The notes below the pieces were generated by a model. That model was not told the DNA's origin and did no database searches. It saw only the letters and a program-made list of their open reading frames with translations. Positions 28,510 through 37,244 of a DNA stretch of 64,000 bases are shown here, piece after piece. Origin of the DNA: Cyanobacteria bacterium FACHB-63 (lineage in GTDB: Bacteria; Cyanobacteriota; Cyanobacteriia; Leptolyngbyales; Leptolyngbyaceae); contig JACJNX010000053.1 in assembly GCA_014695255.1 (NCBI GenBank), forward strand, positions 1 through 64,000. The letters are read 5' to 3'. Within the stretch, counting starts at the first letter, position 1. Each line of letters starts with the position of its first letter. The translations under genes and the position numbers were made by a program.

Positions 28510-29583
28510 TTAGCAAACGGACTCAAGCAGTTGAGTTGCTTTTCTGCTTTTTACCAAAATCTGCCGAGCGCGATCGAACAAAATGCTACCGACCTCAACG
28601 GTTGCTTCACTGTGCGTAAAAATGTAATGCTGGGCGCGATCGTCAATGGTTTGGGCGATCGAGGTATAAACTTCGATTTCTCTTCCTAAATTTCTTAAGT
28701 ATTTCAATCCGTCTTCAGCCGTAGCACTGGCAAGAATTGCTTGCAAATCGGATGACTCGATTCCCACTCTTGCCGCATGAGCGGTGAGGATTTCTTGTCG
28801 AGCATCGGCAACATAATGATGGGTGTGAAAGATGCCGCCTGCAAGTTTAATTAATTTACCGTGATAGCCAAATAGAAGAATTGATTTAACTTGTTGAACT
28901 CCCGCTTCGACTAAGAGAGAACCGATCCAGTTCGCAGTTTTGAGAGTGCGATCGCGATCGATGCCCAACTTTGCAGCGAGATCCAAACCGTTCTCTCCGA
29001 TGCAAAAAACAAGCGTGTCAAATCGCTTTGATTTTTCCTGAAGTTCGGCGCGGAATTGTTCAAGTTGGTCGGGAGCGCTGAGCGGTTGAGCAATGCCAGA
29101 GGTTCCAAGCAGCGATAAGCCTTCCACGACTCCGAAGGCTTCGTTTGAAGTGCGTTTTGCCAGTTGCCGACCTTCAGGCAAAATTAAGGTGACGCGCAGG
29201 GATTCTCCAGGCTGAAGTAATCGATTTAAGTTTGTGAGAATTAACTGTTGAGCATAAGCGTAGATTGCAGCGTGTTGATCCGATCGCTGCCCAATGCCTT
29301 CACCACCAACGATCGTAATTCCTTCTCCTTGGTTTAATTCAACCATCGCCCAAATTGGTGTGTTCCGGGTCAGATCGAGATTATCGCCCGGATCGCTGCG
29401 GGTAATTGCCAGTGCAGAGTTTGCAGTCAGCTTCGCGACTTGCTCGATCGCAATCTGCACCTTTTGATCTGGATGAATCAGATCAAGTTCAACCTCACGA
29501 ATCGCGTTACTGTGTCGAAGATGCTGGAGCGCTGCGATCGCAGAGGCACAGGCAAATACAGGTAGGGTGTAACCAGATTTCAT
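28510..29583 (-). CDS. cbiD: cobalt-precorrin-5B C1-methyltransferase
   Basis: Acts in the anaerobic corrin-ring branch of cobalamin synthesis. 357 residues; the family signature MKSGYTLPVFACASAIAAL is at the start, with TRSDPGDNLDLTRNTPIW, GTSGIAQPLSA and FCIGENGLDLAAKLG further on. It is an isolated cobalamin gene here, followed by guaA. Confidence 0.93.
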   Translation of the reverse strand: MKSGYTLPVFACASAIAALQHLRHSNAIREVELDLIHPDQKVQIAIEQVAKLTANSALAITRSDPGDNLDLTRNTPIWAMVELNQGEGITIVGGEGIGQRSDQHAAIYAYAQQLILTNLNRLLQPGESLRVTLILPEGRQLAKRTSNEAFGVVEGLSLLGTSGIAQPLSAPDQLEQFRAELQEKSKRFDTLVFCIGENGLDLAAKLGIDRDRTLKTANWIGSLLVEAGVQQVKSILLFGYHGKLIKLAGGIFHTHHYVADARQEILTAHAARVGIESSDLQAILASATAEDGLKYLRNLGREIEVYTSIAQTIDDRAQHYIFTHSEATVEVGSILFDRARQILVKSRKATQLLESVC

Positions 29584-29858
29584 AGCGCTTAAATTTAGTC
29601 AGATCCGTAGATCGTATAACGATCCTGTTTGATTTGTAGAGTCGGCGATTATCCCCACTTCTGATGACCAATGATTTGACGACCGATAATTCTCGGCTGC
29701 GCTTTTAACCTTTTCTTTAACAAGGATAAGAATTACAGGCAAAAATCCTGCTTTGAATCAACTTGAGTTAACCTCTTCGCCTATATAAATAAGCTTCATA
29801 GACAGGCTCTGCGTTACTGCGATGATTTTTCATCCCCACAAAGACAGATGAAAGATAA

Positions 29859-29894
29859 ATTCTGAAATCTTTTTATTAAGGTTAATTTCAGAAT
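29859..29894 (+). promoter_or_regulatory. 10-bp inverted repeat in the 29584-29981 gap
   Basis: ATTCTGAAAT (29859-29868) and ATTTCAGAAT (29885-29894) flank a 16-nt loop, 88 bp upstream of the membrane protein gene at 29982. The AT-rich gap is otherwise non-coding; GAGGAG lies near 29964, rather far for a ribosome site. It may be an operator or a leader hairpin. Confidence 0.35.
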
Positions 29895-29981
29895 AAGGAT
29901 AAGTAAAGGGACATGCCATCCCTGCGTTTGATTTGTCGATGTCGCGATACACAATTACTTCAGAGGAGTTTGTGAGACGTA

Positions 29982-30686
29982 ATGAATTTAGAAAGGCGAC
30001 GCTCGATTGAAGTCTTATTTCTGCTGGTACTCACCGACCTTGTAATACTTGCATTTCACGTAGGCGCATACGCTCTTGGAGATCAGGATGACTGGTACTG
30101 GTCGATGACCGAAGAGCGAAGCTTTGGTGAGTCATTTCAGTACATTAAAGAACTGTGGTTAATCTTTAGTTTTGCAGCCTTGATCAGAATTCGCTCTAAC
30201 TGGCTATATCTAGCATTCTGCTTACTCTTTCTCTATTTATTTGTAGATGACATATTTCAACTGCATGAGCGTTTAGGCAGCATGATTGCCTCTACAGCGA
30301 ATTTCCAGGGCACGCTTGGCTTAAGAGCCATTGACTTTGGTGAACTACTGGTGAGCGCAATTGCAGGGCTTTTCTTCGTGGTTGTCCTTGGGGGTTCATA
30401 CTGGTTTGGCAGCAAGACATTTCGGCGCGTCTGCCAGCGAGTATTGATATTGATCAGCGGACTTGTGTTCTGCGGAATTGCTCTAGATGTACTGCATAGC
30501 GTTCTTAAGCGATTCTCTTGGCTGGAGGTGTGGTTAGATGTTCTTGAGGATGGTGGGGAGATGCTGTTTATGAGCGCGCTGTGCTGGTACGGAATCTCAC
30601 TACTCAGGGAGAAAGAGACCCCACCCCTGGAAGCCCTGAAGGTATTGCAGTCCCAGCCTGGATCACCGCTTCAGCGCCAACGTTAA
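29982..30686 (+). CDS. multi-spanning membrane protein with DD/HE and EDGGE motifs, unknown
   Basis: 234 residues with about six hydrophobic helices. Polar residues lie within or next to helices: LYLFVDDIFQLHERLG near 88 and LDVLEDGGEML near 187. The recurring acidic and His residues suggest a metal-binding membrane enzyme or channel, but I know no characterised member. The 3' end overlaps that of the convergent methyltransferase by 24 bp. Confidence 0.7.
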   Translation: MNLERRRSIEVLFLLVLTDLVILAFHVGAYALGDQDDWYWSMTEERSFGESFQYIKELWLIFSFAALIRIRSNWLYLAFCLLFLYLFVDDIFQLHERLGSMIASTANFQGTLGLRAIDFGELLVSAIAGLFFVVVLGGSYWFGSKTFRRVCQRVLILISGLVFCGIALDVLHSVLKRFSWLEVWLDVLEDGGEMLFMSALCWYGISLLREKETPPLEALKVLQSQPGSPLQRQR

Positions 30687-31322
30687 TCCATCGGCGATCG
30701 GCAATAAGCTAACCCAGACGCGATCGTCTTGTGCCACTTTGGTATTAAAGGCACGAATCGTGTTGGTAATCTTATCGTGATCGGTTTCATCTGCCACGCG
30801 ACCCGACCACAGAACATTATCGATCGCAATTAATCCACCGGGTCGTATCAGTTGAAGTGCTCGATCGTAGTAGTTGGCGTAGTTTCCTTTATCCGCATCA
30901 ATAAAGGCAAAATCGAAGGTTTCTGCTTGATCTCTGAGCAGGCGATCGAGCGTGTCGATCGCAGGTGCGAGGTGAAGCTCAATTTTGTCTGCAACATTTG
31001 CCATTGCCCAATATCGACGGGCGATCGTTGTATATTGCTCACTCACGTCACAAGCAATCAGTTTCCCACCGGGCGGAAGTGCCATCGCCACACAAAGCGA
31101 ACTGTATCCGGTAAAAACTCCGACTTCTAGGGCTTTTTTCGCCTGAATCGATCTCACCAGCAGCGCCATAAACTGACCTTGATCGGGTGAAATCTGCATT
31201 CGGGCTTGAGGCAGTTGTGCAGTTTCTTCGCGAAGTTGCGCGAGAATGTCTGATTCTTGCAGCGAGTTTGAGAGAATATAGCGGTAGAGTGACTCATCGA
31301 CACCAAATGCCTGCTTAAACAT
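30663..31322 (-). CDS. class I SAM-dependent O-methyltransferase
   Basis: 219 residues of the caffeoyl-CoA O-methyltransferase-like family: SAM-binding ALEVGVFTGYSSLCVAMAL, LIACDVSE, and the metal-site DADKGNYANYYDRAL followed by DNVLWSGRV. Such enzymes methylate catechol-like groups with Mg2+ or Ca2+; the substrate is unknown. Start at 31322, with the divergent lipoprotein gene starting only a few bases away. Confidence 0.92.
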   Translation of the reverse strand: MFKQAFGVDESLYRYILSNSLQESDILAQLREETAQLPQARMQISPDQGQFMALLVRSIQAKKALEVGVFTGYSSLCVAMALPPGGKLIACDVSEQYTTIARRYWAMANVADKIELHLAPAIDTLDRLLRDQAETFDFAFIDADKGNYANYYDRALQLIRPGGLIAIDNVLWSGRVADETDHDKITNTIRAFNTKVAQDDRVWVSLLPIADGLTLALKR

Positions 31323-31335
31323 AGGAGCTATGACC

Positions 31336-31758
31336 GTGAAACGAGCGATACAAATTATCCTAGCGATTGTCCTTGCAGTTGGATTGGTTGCCTGCGGTGG
31401 GCGCTACTCGGTTCCGGGTGGAGTGTTGAAAAAAGCGATCGCCATTACGGTCGATCGCACCCAGCAAGAAATTAGTCAGCAGCTTAAGTTAACGTCTGCT
31501 CCGAAAGTCACGATCGATCGCGTCAAAATCACGGATCAAACTCCGCTTAAAATCGAAGGATTTGATGGGTATCACGTCAAAGGTGAGTATGATTTCACCT
31601 TGAAGCAGTCGAAGCGCCAGGACAAACAAGTGGATAACACCTTCGATCTGTATTTGCAGCGTCAGACCGAGGGAAAAAACCAAACTTGGCAATTAGCCCA
31701 ACAGAGCGGAGACGATTGGATTTTAACCGCGATCGACCCCGCTCGGAAGCAGCGCTAG
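31336..31758 (+). CDS. lipoprotein of unknown function
   Basis: 140 residues with a signal of Lys/Arg, hydrophobic AIQIILAIVLAVGL and lipobox LVAC (Cys20), then a beta-rich mature part. Start GTG at 31336 is chosen because AGGAG (31323-31327) is 8 nt away; the ATG at 31330 would leave only 2 nt. It starts 13 bp from a divergent gene and shares its stop palindrome CTAG with the convergent decarboxylase, so it has no intergenic space of its own. Confidence 0.75.
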   Translation: MKRAIQIILAIVLAVGLVACGGRYSVPGGVLKKAIAITVDRTQQEISQQLKLTSAPKVTIDRVKITDQTPLKIEGFDGYHVKGEYDFTLKQSKRQDKQVDNTFDLYLQRQTEGKNQTWQLAQQSGDDWILTAIDPARKQR

Positions 31759-33392
31759 ATCAGGCAGCTTAAATCGCCTGCTTTCTGCGTAAATCGGAGA
31801 TTCTCCCGATAGTCCACGGGACAGTCAATCACTGCGGGAACGTCTTGTGATAATGCTTCTTTCAGGGTTGGAATCAAATCTGCCACTGATTCAACCTGAT
31901 AGCCTTTTAGCCCCATACTTTCGGCAAATTTAACGAAATCAGGATTGCTGAACTTGATAAACGCGGAATGTCCAAACTGATTTTCTTGCTTCCACTCGAT
32001 CAAGCCATAGCCGCCGTCGTTAAAGATGATTGTCACGAAGGCAGTTCCCACTCTCAGCGCTGTTTCAAGCTCCTGACAGTTCATCATAAAACCGCCATCT
32101 CCAGTAACTGCAACAACTTTACGATCGGGATGCACTAACTTGGCCGCGATCGCGCCTGGAATTGCAATGCCCATCGCTGCAAATCCATTTGAGATAATGC
32201 AAGTATTCGGGCGATGACAGTGATAATGCCGCGCCATCCACATCTTATGAGCGCCCACATCCGAAATCACAATGTCATCTGCGCCCATCACTTGCCGCAA
32301 ATCATAAATCAGCTTTTGCGGCTTGATCGGGAAGCCTTCATCATTCGCATATTGAGCATAATCACTACGAATTTCAGCGCGTAAATTGAGAGCTTGTGGA
32401 TCGGGTTTGCCATCGCGATCGCAGCGATACAAAATCTCTTGCAGCGAATCGGAGATGTCGCCTACGACTTCTGCGAGTGGCATATAGCTACTATCGACCT
32501 CAGCAGGCGTACTACCAATGTGAATCACCGGAATTTTGCCGTCTGGGTTCCATTTTTTCGGCGAGTATTCTACTAAGTCATAGCCGATCGCAATCACTAA
32601 ATCGGCTTGATCAAATCCGCAGCTAATGTAATCTCGCTGTTGTAATCCCACTGCCCAAAGCGCCAACGGATGCGGGTAAGCAATGACTCCTTTGCCCATA
32701 AACGTATTTGCAACTGGAATGTTTAATCGAGTCGCAAATTTAGTCAGCATTTCACTGGCATTGCTGCGAATTGCCCCATTTCCTACCAGAATCAATGGAT
32801 TGGCTGCATCATTGATGGCGTTAGCAGCTTTCTCGATACTACGGAACGAAGCAAAGGTCTTCTCGATGTTGTCAGAGATAAGCGGCTTTCCATCTACAGG
32901 CATCGCTGCAATGTTTTCCGGTAAATCAATATGAACCGCTCCGGGCTTTTCAGTTTGAGCAATCTTAAAGGCTTTGCGAACAATCTCAGCCGTGTTACTT
33001 GGTCGCACAATTTGTGTGTTCCATTTGGTGACAGGCGCAAACATTGCAACCAGATCGAGGTATTGATGCGATTCGATGTGCATTCGATCGGTTCCCACCT
33101 GCCCCGTAATGGCAACTAAGGGAGCGCGATCAAGGTTGGCATCTGCCACCCCAGTCATCAAATTGGTTGCACCAGGTCCTAATGTCGAGAGGCAAACCCC
33201 CGCCCTTCCGGTGAGTCGCCCGTAGACATCTGCCATAAAGGCTGCCCCTTGCTCATGTCGCGTGGTGATAAACCGGATTGATGAGTTTTGCAGCGCTTCT
33301 AGCACATGAAGATTTTCTTCCCCTGGTAGACCGAAGATATATTCAACGCCTTCCGCTTCCAAACATCGGACTAATAATTCTGCCGTGTTCAT
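31755..33392 (-). CDS. 2-oxoglutarate decarboxylase (acetolactate synthase-like)
   Basis: 545-residue ThDP-dependent enzyme of the acetolactate synthase fold: GLPGEENL, RHEQGAAFMADVYGRLTG (catalytic Glu), STLGPGATNL, and the ThDP motif GDGGFMMNCQELETA. It resembles the cyanobacterial decarboxylase (SynPCC7002_A2770 type) that turns 2-oxoglutarate into succinic semialdehyde, often mislabelled ilvB. The identification rests largely on the SSADH gene directly upstream, an arrangement matching the characterised pair. True acetolactate synthase is the alternative. Confidence 0.82.
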   Translation of the reverse strand: MNTAELLVRCLEAEGVEYIFGLPGEENLHVLEALQNSSIRFITTRHEQGAAFMADVYGRLTGRAGVCLSTLGPGATNLMTGVADANLDRAPLVAITGQVGTDRMHIESHQYLDLVAMFAPVTKWNTQIVRPSNTAEIVRKAFKIAQTEKPGAVHIDLPENIAAMPVDGKPLISDNIEKTFASFRSIEKAANAINDAANPLILVGNGAIRSNASEMLTKFATRLNIPVANTFMGKGVIAYPHPLALWAVGLQQRDYISCGFDQADLVIAIGYDLVEYSPKKWNPDGKIPVIHIGSTPAEVDSSYMPLAEVVGDISDSLQEILYRCDRDGKPDPQALNLRAEIRSDYAQYANDEGFPIKPQKLIYDLRQVMGADDIVISDVGAHKMWMARHYHCHRPNTCIISNGFAAMGIAIPGAIAAKLVHPDRKVVAVTGDGGFMMNCQELETALRVGTAFVTIIFNDGGYGLIEWKQENQFGHSAFIKFSNPDFVKFAESMGLKGYQVESVADLIPTLKEALSQDVPAVIDCPVDYRENLRFTQKAGDLSCLI

Positions 33393-33463
33393 GCTCGTTC
33401 TCCACAGTAAAGGGCTAGGGATTCGTATAGTGATAGCCCAGATTTGATGATTTAAAAGACTTT

Positions 33464-34831
33464 CTATTGCACCCAGACGGTTTTGGTGTTGACAAACTCA
33501 AGGATGCCTTCGCGTCCTAGTTCCCGCCCAAAACCCGATCGCTTAATGCCACCAAACGGTAGCTTCACATCGGATTTCACCATCGCATTGATAAACACTG
33601 ATCCGGATTCAATTTCTTCGATCAGGCGATCGCGCTCCGTTTCATCTTGCGTCCAAGCACTTGCACCGAGTCCAAACGGTGAATCATTCGCACGAGCGAT
33701 CGCGCTATCTAGATCCGGCACTCGAAACACCAGCGCAACCGGACCAAAAAACTCGTCATACTCAGCAATACAGCCTTTTGAAATTTCAGCCAAAATCGTG
33801 GGTGCGTAGAAGTTTCCGGGTCGATCGCGCAGCGGTTCCCCACCGATTAGCACTTTTGCGCCTTGCTGAATTGAGGTCTGAACTTGCTGATCGAGGTCTT
33901 TCAGAATGCCTGGAGTCGCTAAGGGACCAATCTCGGTCTCTGGCAGCATTGGATCACCGACTTTCAGCGCTTTGTACTGTTCAACTAAACGATCGAGAAA
34001 TTGATCCGCGATCGCGTCTGCCACAATAAAGCGCTTTGCTGCGATGCAGGATTGTCCACTGTTGATCATTCGAGCCGTTACCGCCGTTTTTACCGCCTGA
34101 TCCAAATCTGCACTCGGCATCACAATAAACGGATCACTGCCGCCTAGCTCTAGAACGACTTTTTTGATGTGTTTGCCTGCGATCGACGCAAGACTTGCTC
34201 CCGCAGGCTCACTTCCGGTTAGGGTTGCTGCTTTAACGCGATCGTCTTCGACAATCATCGCCACTTTGTCCGCGCCCACCAGTAAGGTTTGAAATGCGCC
34301 ATCCGGAAAGCCAGCGCGAACGAACACTTCCTCGATCGCCAGTGCCGACTGCGGTACATTCGAGGCGTGCTTAAGCAATCCTACATTTCCTGCCATCAAA
34401 GCTGGAGCCGCAAATCGAAACACTTGCCAAAACGGAAAATTCCACGGCATCACCGCCAGAAGTATACCTAACGGCTGATACCGCACAAAGCTAGATGAAG
34501 CCTCAGTTTGAATTGGCACATCGGCTAAAAATTCGGCAGCCCGTTCCGCATAAAAGCGACAGACCGACGCAGATTTCTCGACTTCTGCGATCGCGGCTTT
34601 CAGCGGCTTACCCATTTCCAGCGTGATTAATTCACCGAAGCGATCGCGCTCTCTTTCCAAAATGTCTGCCGCTTCCGACAGCCAGTGTGAACGCTGATCC
34701 ATTGGAACGGAGCGATACTGCAAAAATCGGGAGTGTGCCACCTCGATTTTCTGCTGAATTTCTCCATTCGTGAGCGCTTCAAACGTTTTTACTACTTCTC
34801 CAGTTGCAGGGTTTACGGTTGCGATCGCCAT
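33464..34831 (-). CDS. gabD: succinate-semialdehyde dehydrogenase
   Basis: NAD(P)-dependent aldehyde dehydrogenase, 455 residues: [34 protein letters not shown], catalytic Glu in LELGGSDPF, catalytic Cys in GQSCIAAKR, and C-terminal [15 protein letters not shown]. It oxidises succinic semialdehyde to succinate. The adjacent decarboxylase, 71 bp downstream on the same strand, makes its substrate; together they form the cyanobacterial TCA bypass around 2-oxoglutarate dehydrogenase. Confidence 0.92.
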   Translation of the reverse strand: MAIATVNPATGEVVKTFEALTNGEIQQKIEVAHSRFLQYRSVPMDQRSHWLSEAADILERERDRFGELITLEMGKPLKAAIAEVEKSASVCRFYAERAAEFLADVPIQTEASSSFVRYQPLGILLAVMPWNFPFWQVFRFAAPALMAGNVGLLKHASNVPQSALAIEEVFVRAGFPDGAFQTLLVGADKVAMIVEDDRVKAATLTGSEPAGASLASIAGKHIKKVVLELGGSDPFIVMPSADLDQAVKTAVTARMINSGQSCIAAKRFIVADAIADQFLDRLVEQYKALKVGDPMLPETEIGPLATPGILKDLDQQVQTSIQQGAKVLIGGEPLRDRPGNFYAPTILAEISKGCIAEYDEFFGPVALVFRVPDLDSAIARANDSPFGLGASAWTQDETERDRLIEEIESGSVFINAMVKSDVKLPFGGIKRSGFGRELGREGILEFVNTKTVWVQ

Positions 34832-35120
34832 AGCCCTTCCTCCCTAATTTTCAGGAATCTATAGAATGCGATCGCACGGATTGAAGCTTGATTTAATCAT
34901 TTCTTCATAATTAGAATTGAAACCGTGTAGATCGCTACTTTGTTCTAACAAATATTTCTATTACAATTCTCTCAACAATTGTGTAAAACGAGCAGTAAAC
35001 TATGATTAAATTTGCAATTGTTCTTGATTGCTAGACGATTAACGTGTTGCTCAAGCTGCAAAGAAAGATTAATTCTGATGACGAGATGGGCAAATGTTTC
35101 AGAAAAGTTAAGTTTTTTCG

Positions 35121-35134
35121 GTAAGCTCAGATAC
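35121..35134. promoter_or_regulatory. isolated GTAN8TAC match
   Basis: GTAAGCTCAGATAC fits the NtcA consensus, in the 476-bp gap 34832-35307. No TAN3T lies at the required 22-nt distance in either direction. Such matches occur by chance about once per few kb, so this is weak. Confidence 0.2.
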
Positions 35135-35255
35135 AAAAAACGTTTGCTATATCATAAGAGGTACGCGACCGAAGCAACCTACGGTAATCATCGAGCTACA
35201 TCTCTTGCATTCGCAACTAGCTAGAGAAGTCATCCGCTAGGATGAAAGTCGTCTA

Positions 35256-35285
35256 CATTAGCTCAATTGTCATTAGCTCAATTGT
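35256..35285. repeat. 15-bp exact tandem duplication
   Basis: CATTAGCTCAATTGT at 35256-35270 repeats exactly at 35271-35285, just before the response regulator gene at 35308. The rest of the gap 34832-35307 is AT-rich, with a few short open frames that lack good starts; I see no gene in it. Confidence 0.85.
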
Positions 35286-35307
35286 CAACACCGATTAAAT
35301 AAGGGCG

Positions 35308-35808
35308 ATGTCTGCCGCTCTTGAAAGTGCTTTACCTCAGTCTTGCAGTGAGTTGGAAGTTGTAGAACAGGTTGGACATAGCCTTAATATGAACTCATTA
35401 GATATGAATTTACACACTTCCTCAAGTAGACCGATCGTGCTTGCAGTAGATGATAGTGTTGATAACCTCGTTTTGTTAGAGTATCAGCTTACTGCCATGA
35501 CCGAGTGTACTGTCGTCACGGCTGAGACTGGCGAAGCTGCGGTTCGCCTTGCACAACACAGTCAACCCAGCTTAATTCTGTTAGACATATTGCTGCCTGA
35601 TATCAATGGAATTGAGGTGATTCAGCGATTGAGGCAATCTCCCAGTACAGCTGGAATTCCGATCGTTGCTCTCACTGCACTCGCCAGAACTGAAGACCGC
35701 GATCGCATTCTTGACTCTGGCTGCGATGATTATCTGGCTAAACCCTACGATTTAGATGACTTACAAGCGGTGGTTAATCGTCATCTACCCCAGTGTTGTC
35801 GTCTCTAA
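35308..35808 (+). CDS. stand-alone response regulator receiver protein
   Basis: 166 residues: a 40-residue N-terminal tail, then a receiver domain (about 42-160) with acidic pair Asp48-Asp49, phosphorylation site Asp93 in LLDILLPD, Thr123 and Lys145 in AKPYD. No output domain is present (CheY-like). The partner kinase is unknown; it could be the kinase at 57983 or elsewhere. The last 35 bases overlap the convergent DUF2294 gene. Confidence 0.92.
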   Translation: MSAALESALPQSCSELEVVEQVGHSLNMNSLDMNLHTSSSRPIVLAVDDSVDNLVLLEYQLTAMTECTVVTAETGEAAVRLAQHSQPSLILLDILLPDINGIEVIQRLRQSPSTAGIPIVALTALARTEDRDRILDSGCDDYLAKPYDLDDLQAVVNRHLPQCCRL

Positions 35809-36193
35809 GGCGGCGGGAGTTAGATTCGCGCAGTTGGGGAGCTTTTTCCAGCACCACGATCGTCCCGCTGCGCCCTGTATCAAACGTAGCATCGCTGAGA
35901 ATATCAATCACCTTGACCTCGACGACTTCTTCGATTAGAGCTGTCAGTTGTGGATGTAGCGCTTTGTCTAGATCGTTGTGTACCTTCTCTGCAAGTTCTT
36001 CTTGTCCCGTTTCAAGTAGTAATTTTTCAGGTTTAGTAATTGCATCTTCTAGCACGATAATTACTTTGCCGTCTGCAATATGGCAACTGACGCGACTCGG
36101 TTGGTGTCCGAGTTGAGTCCGATAAAAGGCTTGTATGCGCTGCGAAAGTGTCCGCTCCAGTTGTCCGCGGGTCGGTAAAGTTGTAGAGGTCAT
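35774..36193 (-). CDS. DUF2294 / MpsC-like protein
   Basis: 139 residues. The N-terminus TRGQLERTLSQRIQAFYRTQLGHQPSRVSCHI matches DUF2294, also named MpsC and linked in staphylococci to a Na+-translocating membrane-potential system; the cyanobacterial role is not known. No membrane segment is apparent. Ends with an acidic tail. It overlaps the response regulator gene at the 3' end. Confidence 0.75.
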   Translation of the reverse strand: MTSTTLPTRGQLERTLSQRIQAFYRTQLGHQPSRVSCHIADGKVIIVLEDAITKPEKLLLETGQEELAEKVHNDLDKALHPQLTALIEEVVEVKVIDILSDATFDTGRSGTIVVLEKAPQLRESNSRRLRDDNTGVDDD

Positions 36194-36336
36194 AATAGGA
36201 AGTTAATAAGAATCAAGTCCGGTCATAGGATTTCACAATAGAGCCATTATTGCGGTCTGGATTGTGTTACCAATCTCCCTAGAGAAAGGTTTTCCCCTGC
36301 ATTGTTCTCAGCGTATCGGAAGTAACATTTTTATGG

Positions 36337-36516
36337 TTAACGGACTTCAATTAAGCCATTGACGATCGTGAGTACGATCGATAAACCAATCAATATCCAT
36401 AAGATAAAACCAGGCAAAAATGCAAGCAGTCCGATACCGCGCAAAATCCACACGATCGCGGTCAGCGCAAGGACAACAATATAAACAATTGCTCTGGAAT
36501 TGCTGGGTTGATTCAT
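36337..36516 (-). CDS. small two-helix membrane protein, unknown
   Basis: 59 residues from MNQPSNSRA, with two hydrophobic helices (about 9-30 and 34-55). The first ATG at 36543 would add only nine residues. No ribosome site is obvious and no family is recognised, but a coherent hydrophobic composition supports a real gene. Confidence 0.5.
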   Translation of the reverse strand: MNQPSNSRAIVYIVVLALTAIVWILRGIGLLAFLPGFILWILIGLSIVLTIVNGLIEVR

Positions 36517-36648
36517 AAGATAATCGATGCTTCTTTCTATCACTATAGGCAGACTTTCTTAGATCTTCATCAGTTAAATACAATCGTTTTACGGAATGCT
36601 TGCTATTGTGTCGGTTGATCAGATCGTGTGAATGAGGAGTGTTTGGAC

Positions 36649-37164
36649 ATGATGACCTTGGTACGCGAGTCTGCTTTGATGCAAGGTGAGATTTTGCTGA
36701 AGACACAGCCGCATTCTGCTTGGGGAGGAGCGGTTTCTGCACAGATGTATTTACCGATCGCGCCGACTCTAGTTTGGGAGCAGGTGACGGATTATCCACG
36801 CTGGACGCAGTATTTTCCAGATGTGACGCGCAGCGAAGTGCAGCAAGTGATTTCGCTGCGAACCAAGCGAATTTATCAAGCCGCAAGTAAAGCATTTTTG
36901 ATCTTTACGGCTCAAGTTGAAATCACACTGAATGTTCTCGAAACTCATCAGCAGCGAGTTCAGTTCTTCCTGGAATCTGGAAGCTTCAGCGATTTTACCG
37001 CCGATTTGCAGCTACAGTCATATGCGGAAGGAACGATTCTGACTTATGCGGTGCAGGCGACTCCGACGATTCCAGTTCCAAGTTTTTTGATCGAGCAGGC
37101 GATCCGGTTGGATTTGCCTGTGAATTTGAGACAGATGCGATCGGTGATCTGTGCCGGGAAGTAA
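36649..37164 (+). CDS. SRPBCC/START-type lipid-binding domain protein
   Basis: 171 residues with the COQ10/polyketide-cyclase-like SRPBCC fold: VWEQVTDYPRWTQYFPDVTRSEV, then beta strands and a final helix IEQAIRLDLPVNLRQMR. Such proteins bind hydrophobic ligands. ATG at 36649 is chosen because GAGGAG lies 9 nt upstream; the GTG at 36628 lacks a site. Confidence 0.82.
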   Translation: MMTLVRESALMQGEILLKTQPHSAWGGAVSAQMYLPIAPTLVWEQVTDYPRWTQYFPDVTRSEVQQVISLRTKRIYQAASKAFLIFTAQVEITLNVLETHQQRVQFFLESGSFSDFTADLQLQSYAEGTILTYAVQATPTIPVPSFLIEQAIRLDLPVNLRQMRSVICAGK

Positions 37165-37197
37165 TACCAACGCTCTAAATGCTCGCTACAGATGCTG

Positions 37198-37225
37198 GTA
37201 AAGACGCGATTAATCGCGTCTTTAC
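37198..37225. repeat. 28-bp perfect palindrome, dispersed repeat copy 2
   Basis: GTAAA and TTTAC outer arms around the same core GACGCGATTAATCGCGTC as the copy at 26669-26700. It lies between the convergent stop codons at 37164 (+) and 37245 (-), where it might also help end transcription. Confidence 0.9.
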
Positions 37226-37244
37226 GAGGGTGCGGTTTCGTGAT

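Noticed and set aside
35121-35134. Second GTAN8TAC as an NtcA promoter
   Set aside because: No TAN3T at 22 nt on either strand and about 16 such matches are expected by chance per window; listed only as a weak site.
35012-35224. Open frame of 70 residues in the 34832-35307 gap
   Set aside because: Lys/Arg-rich, mixed composition with no ribosome site or domain.
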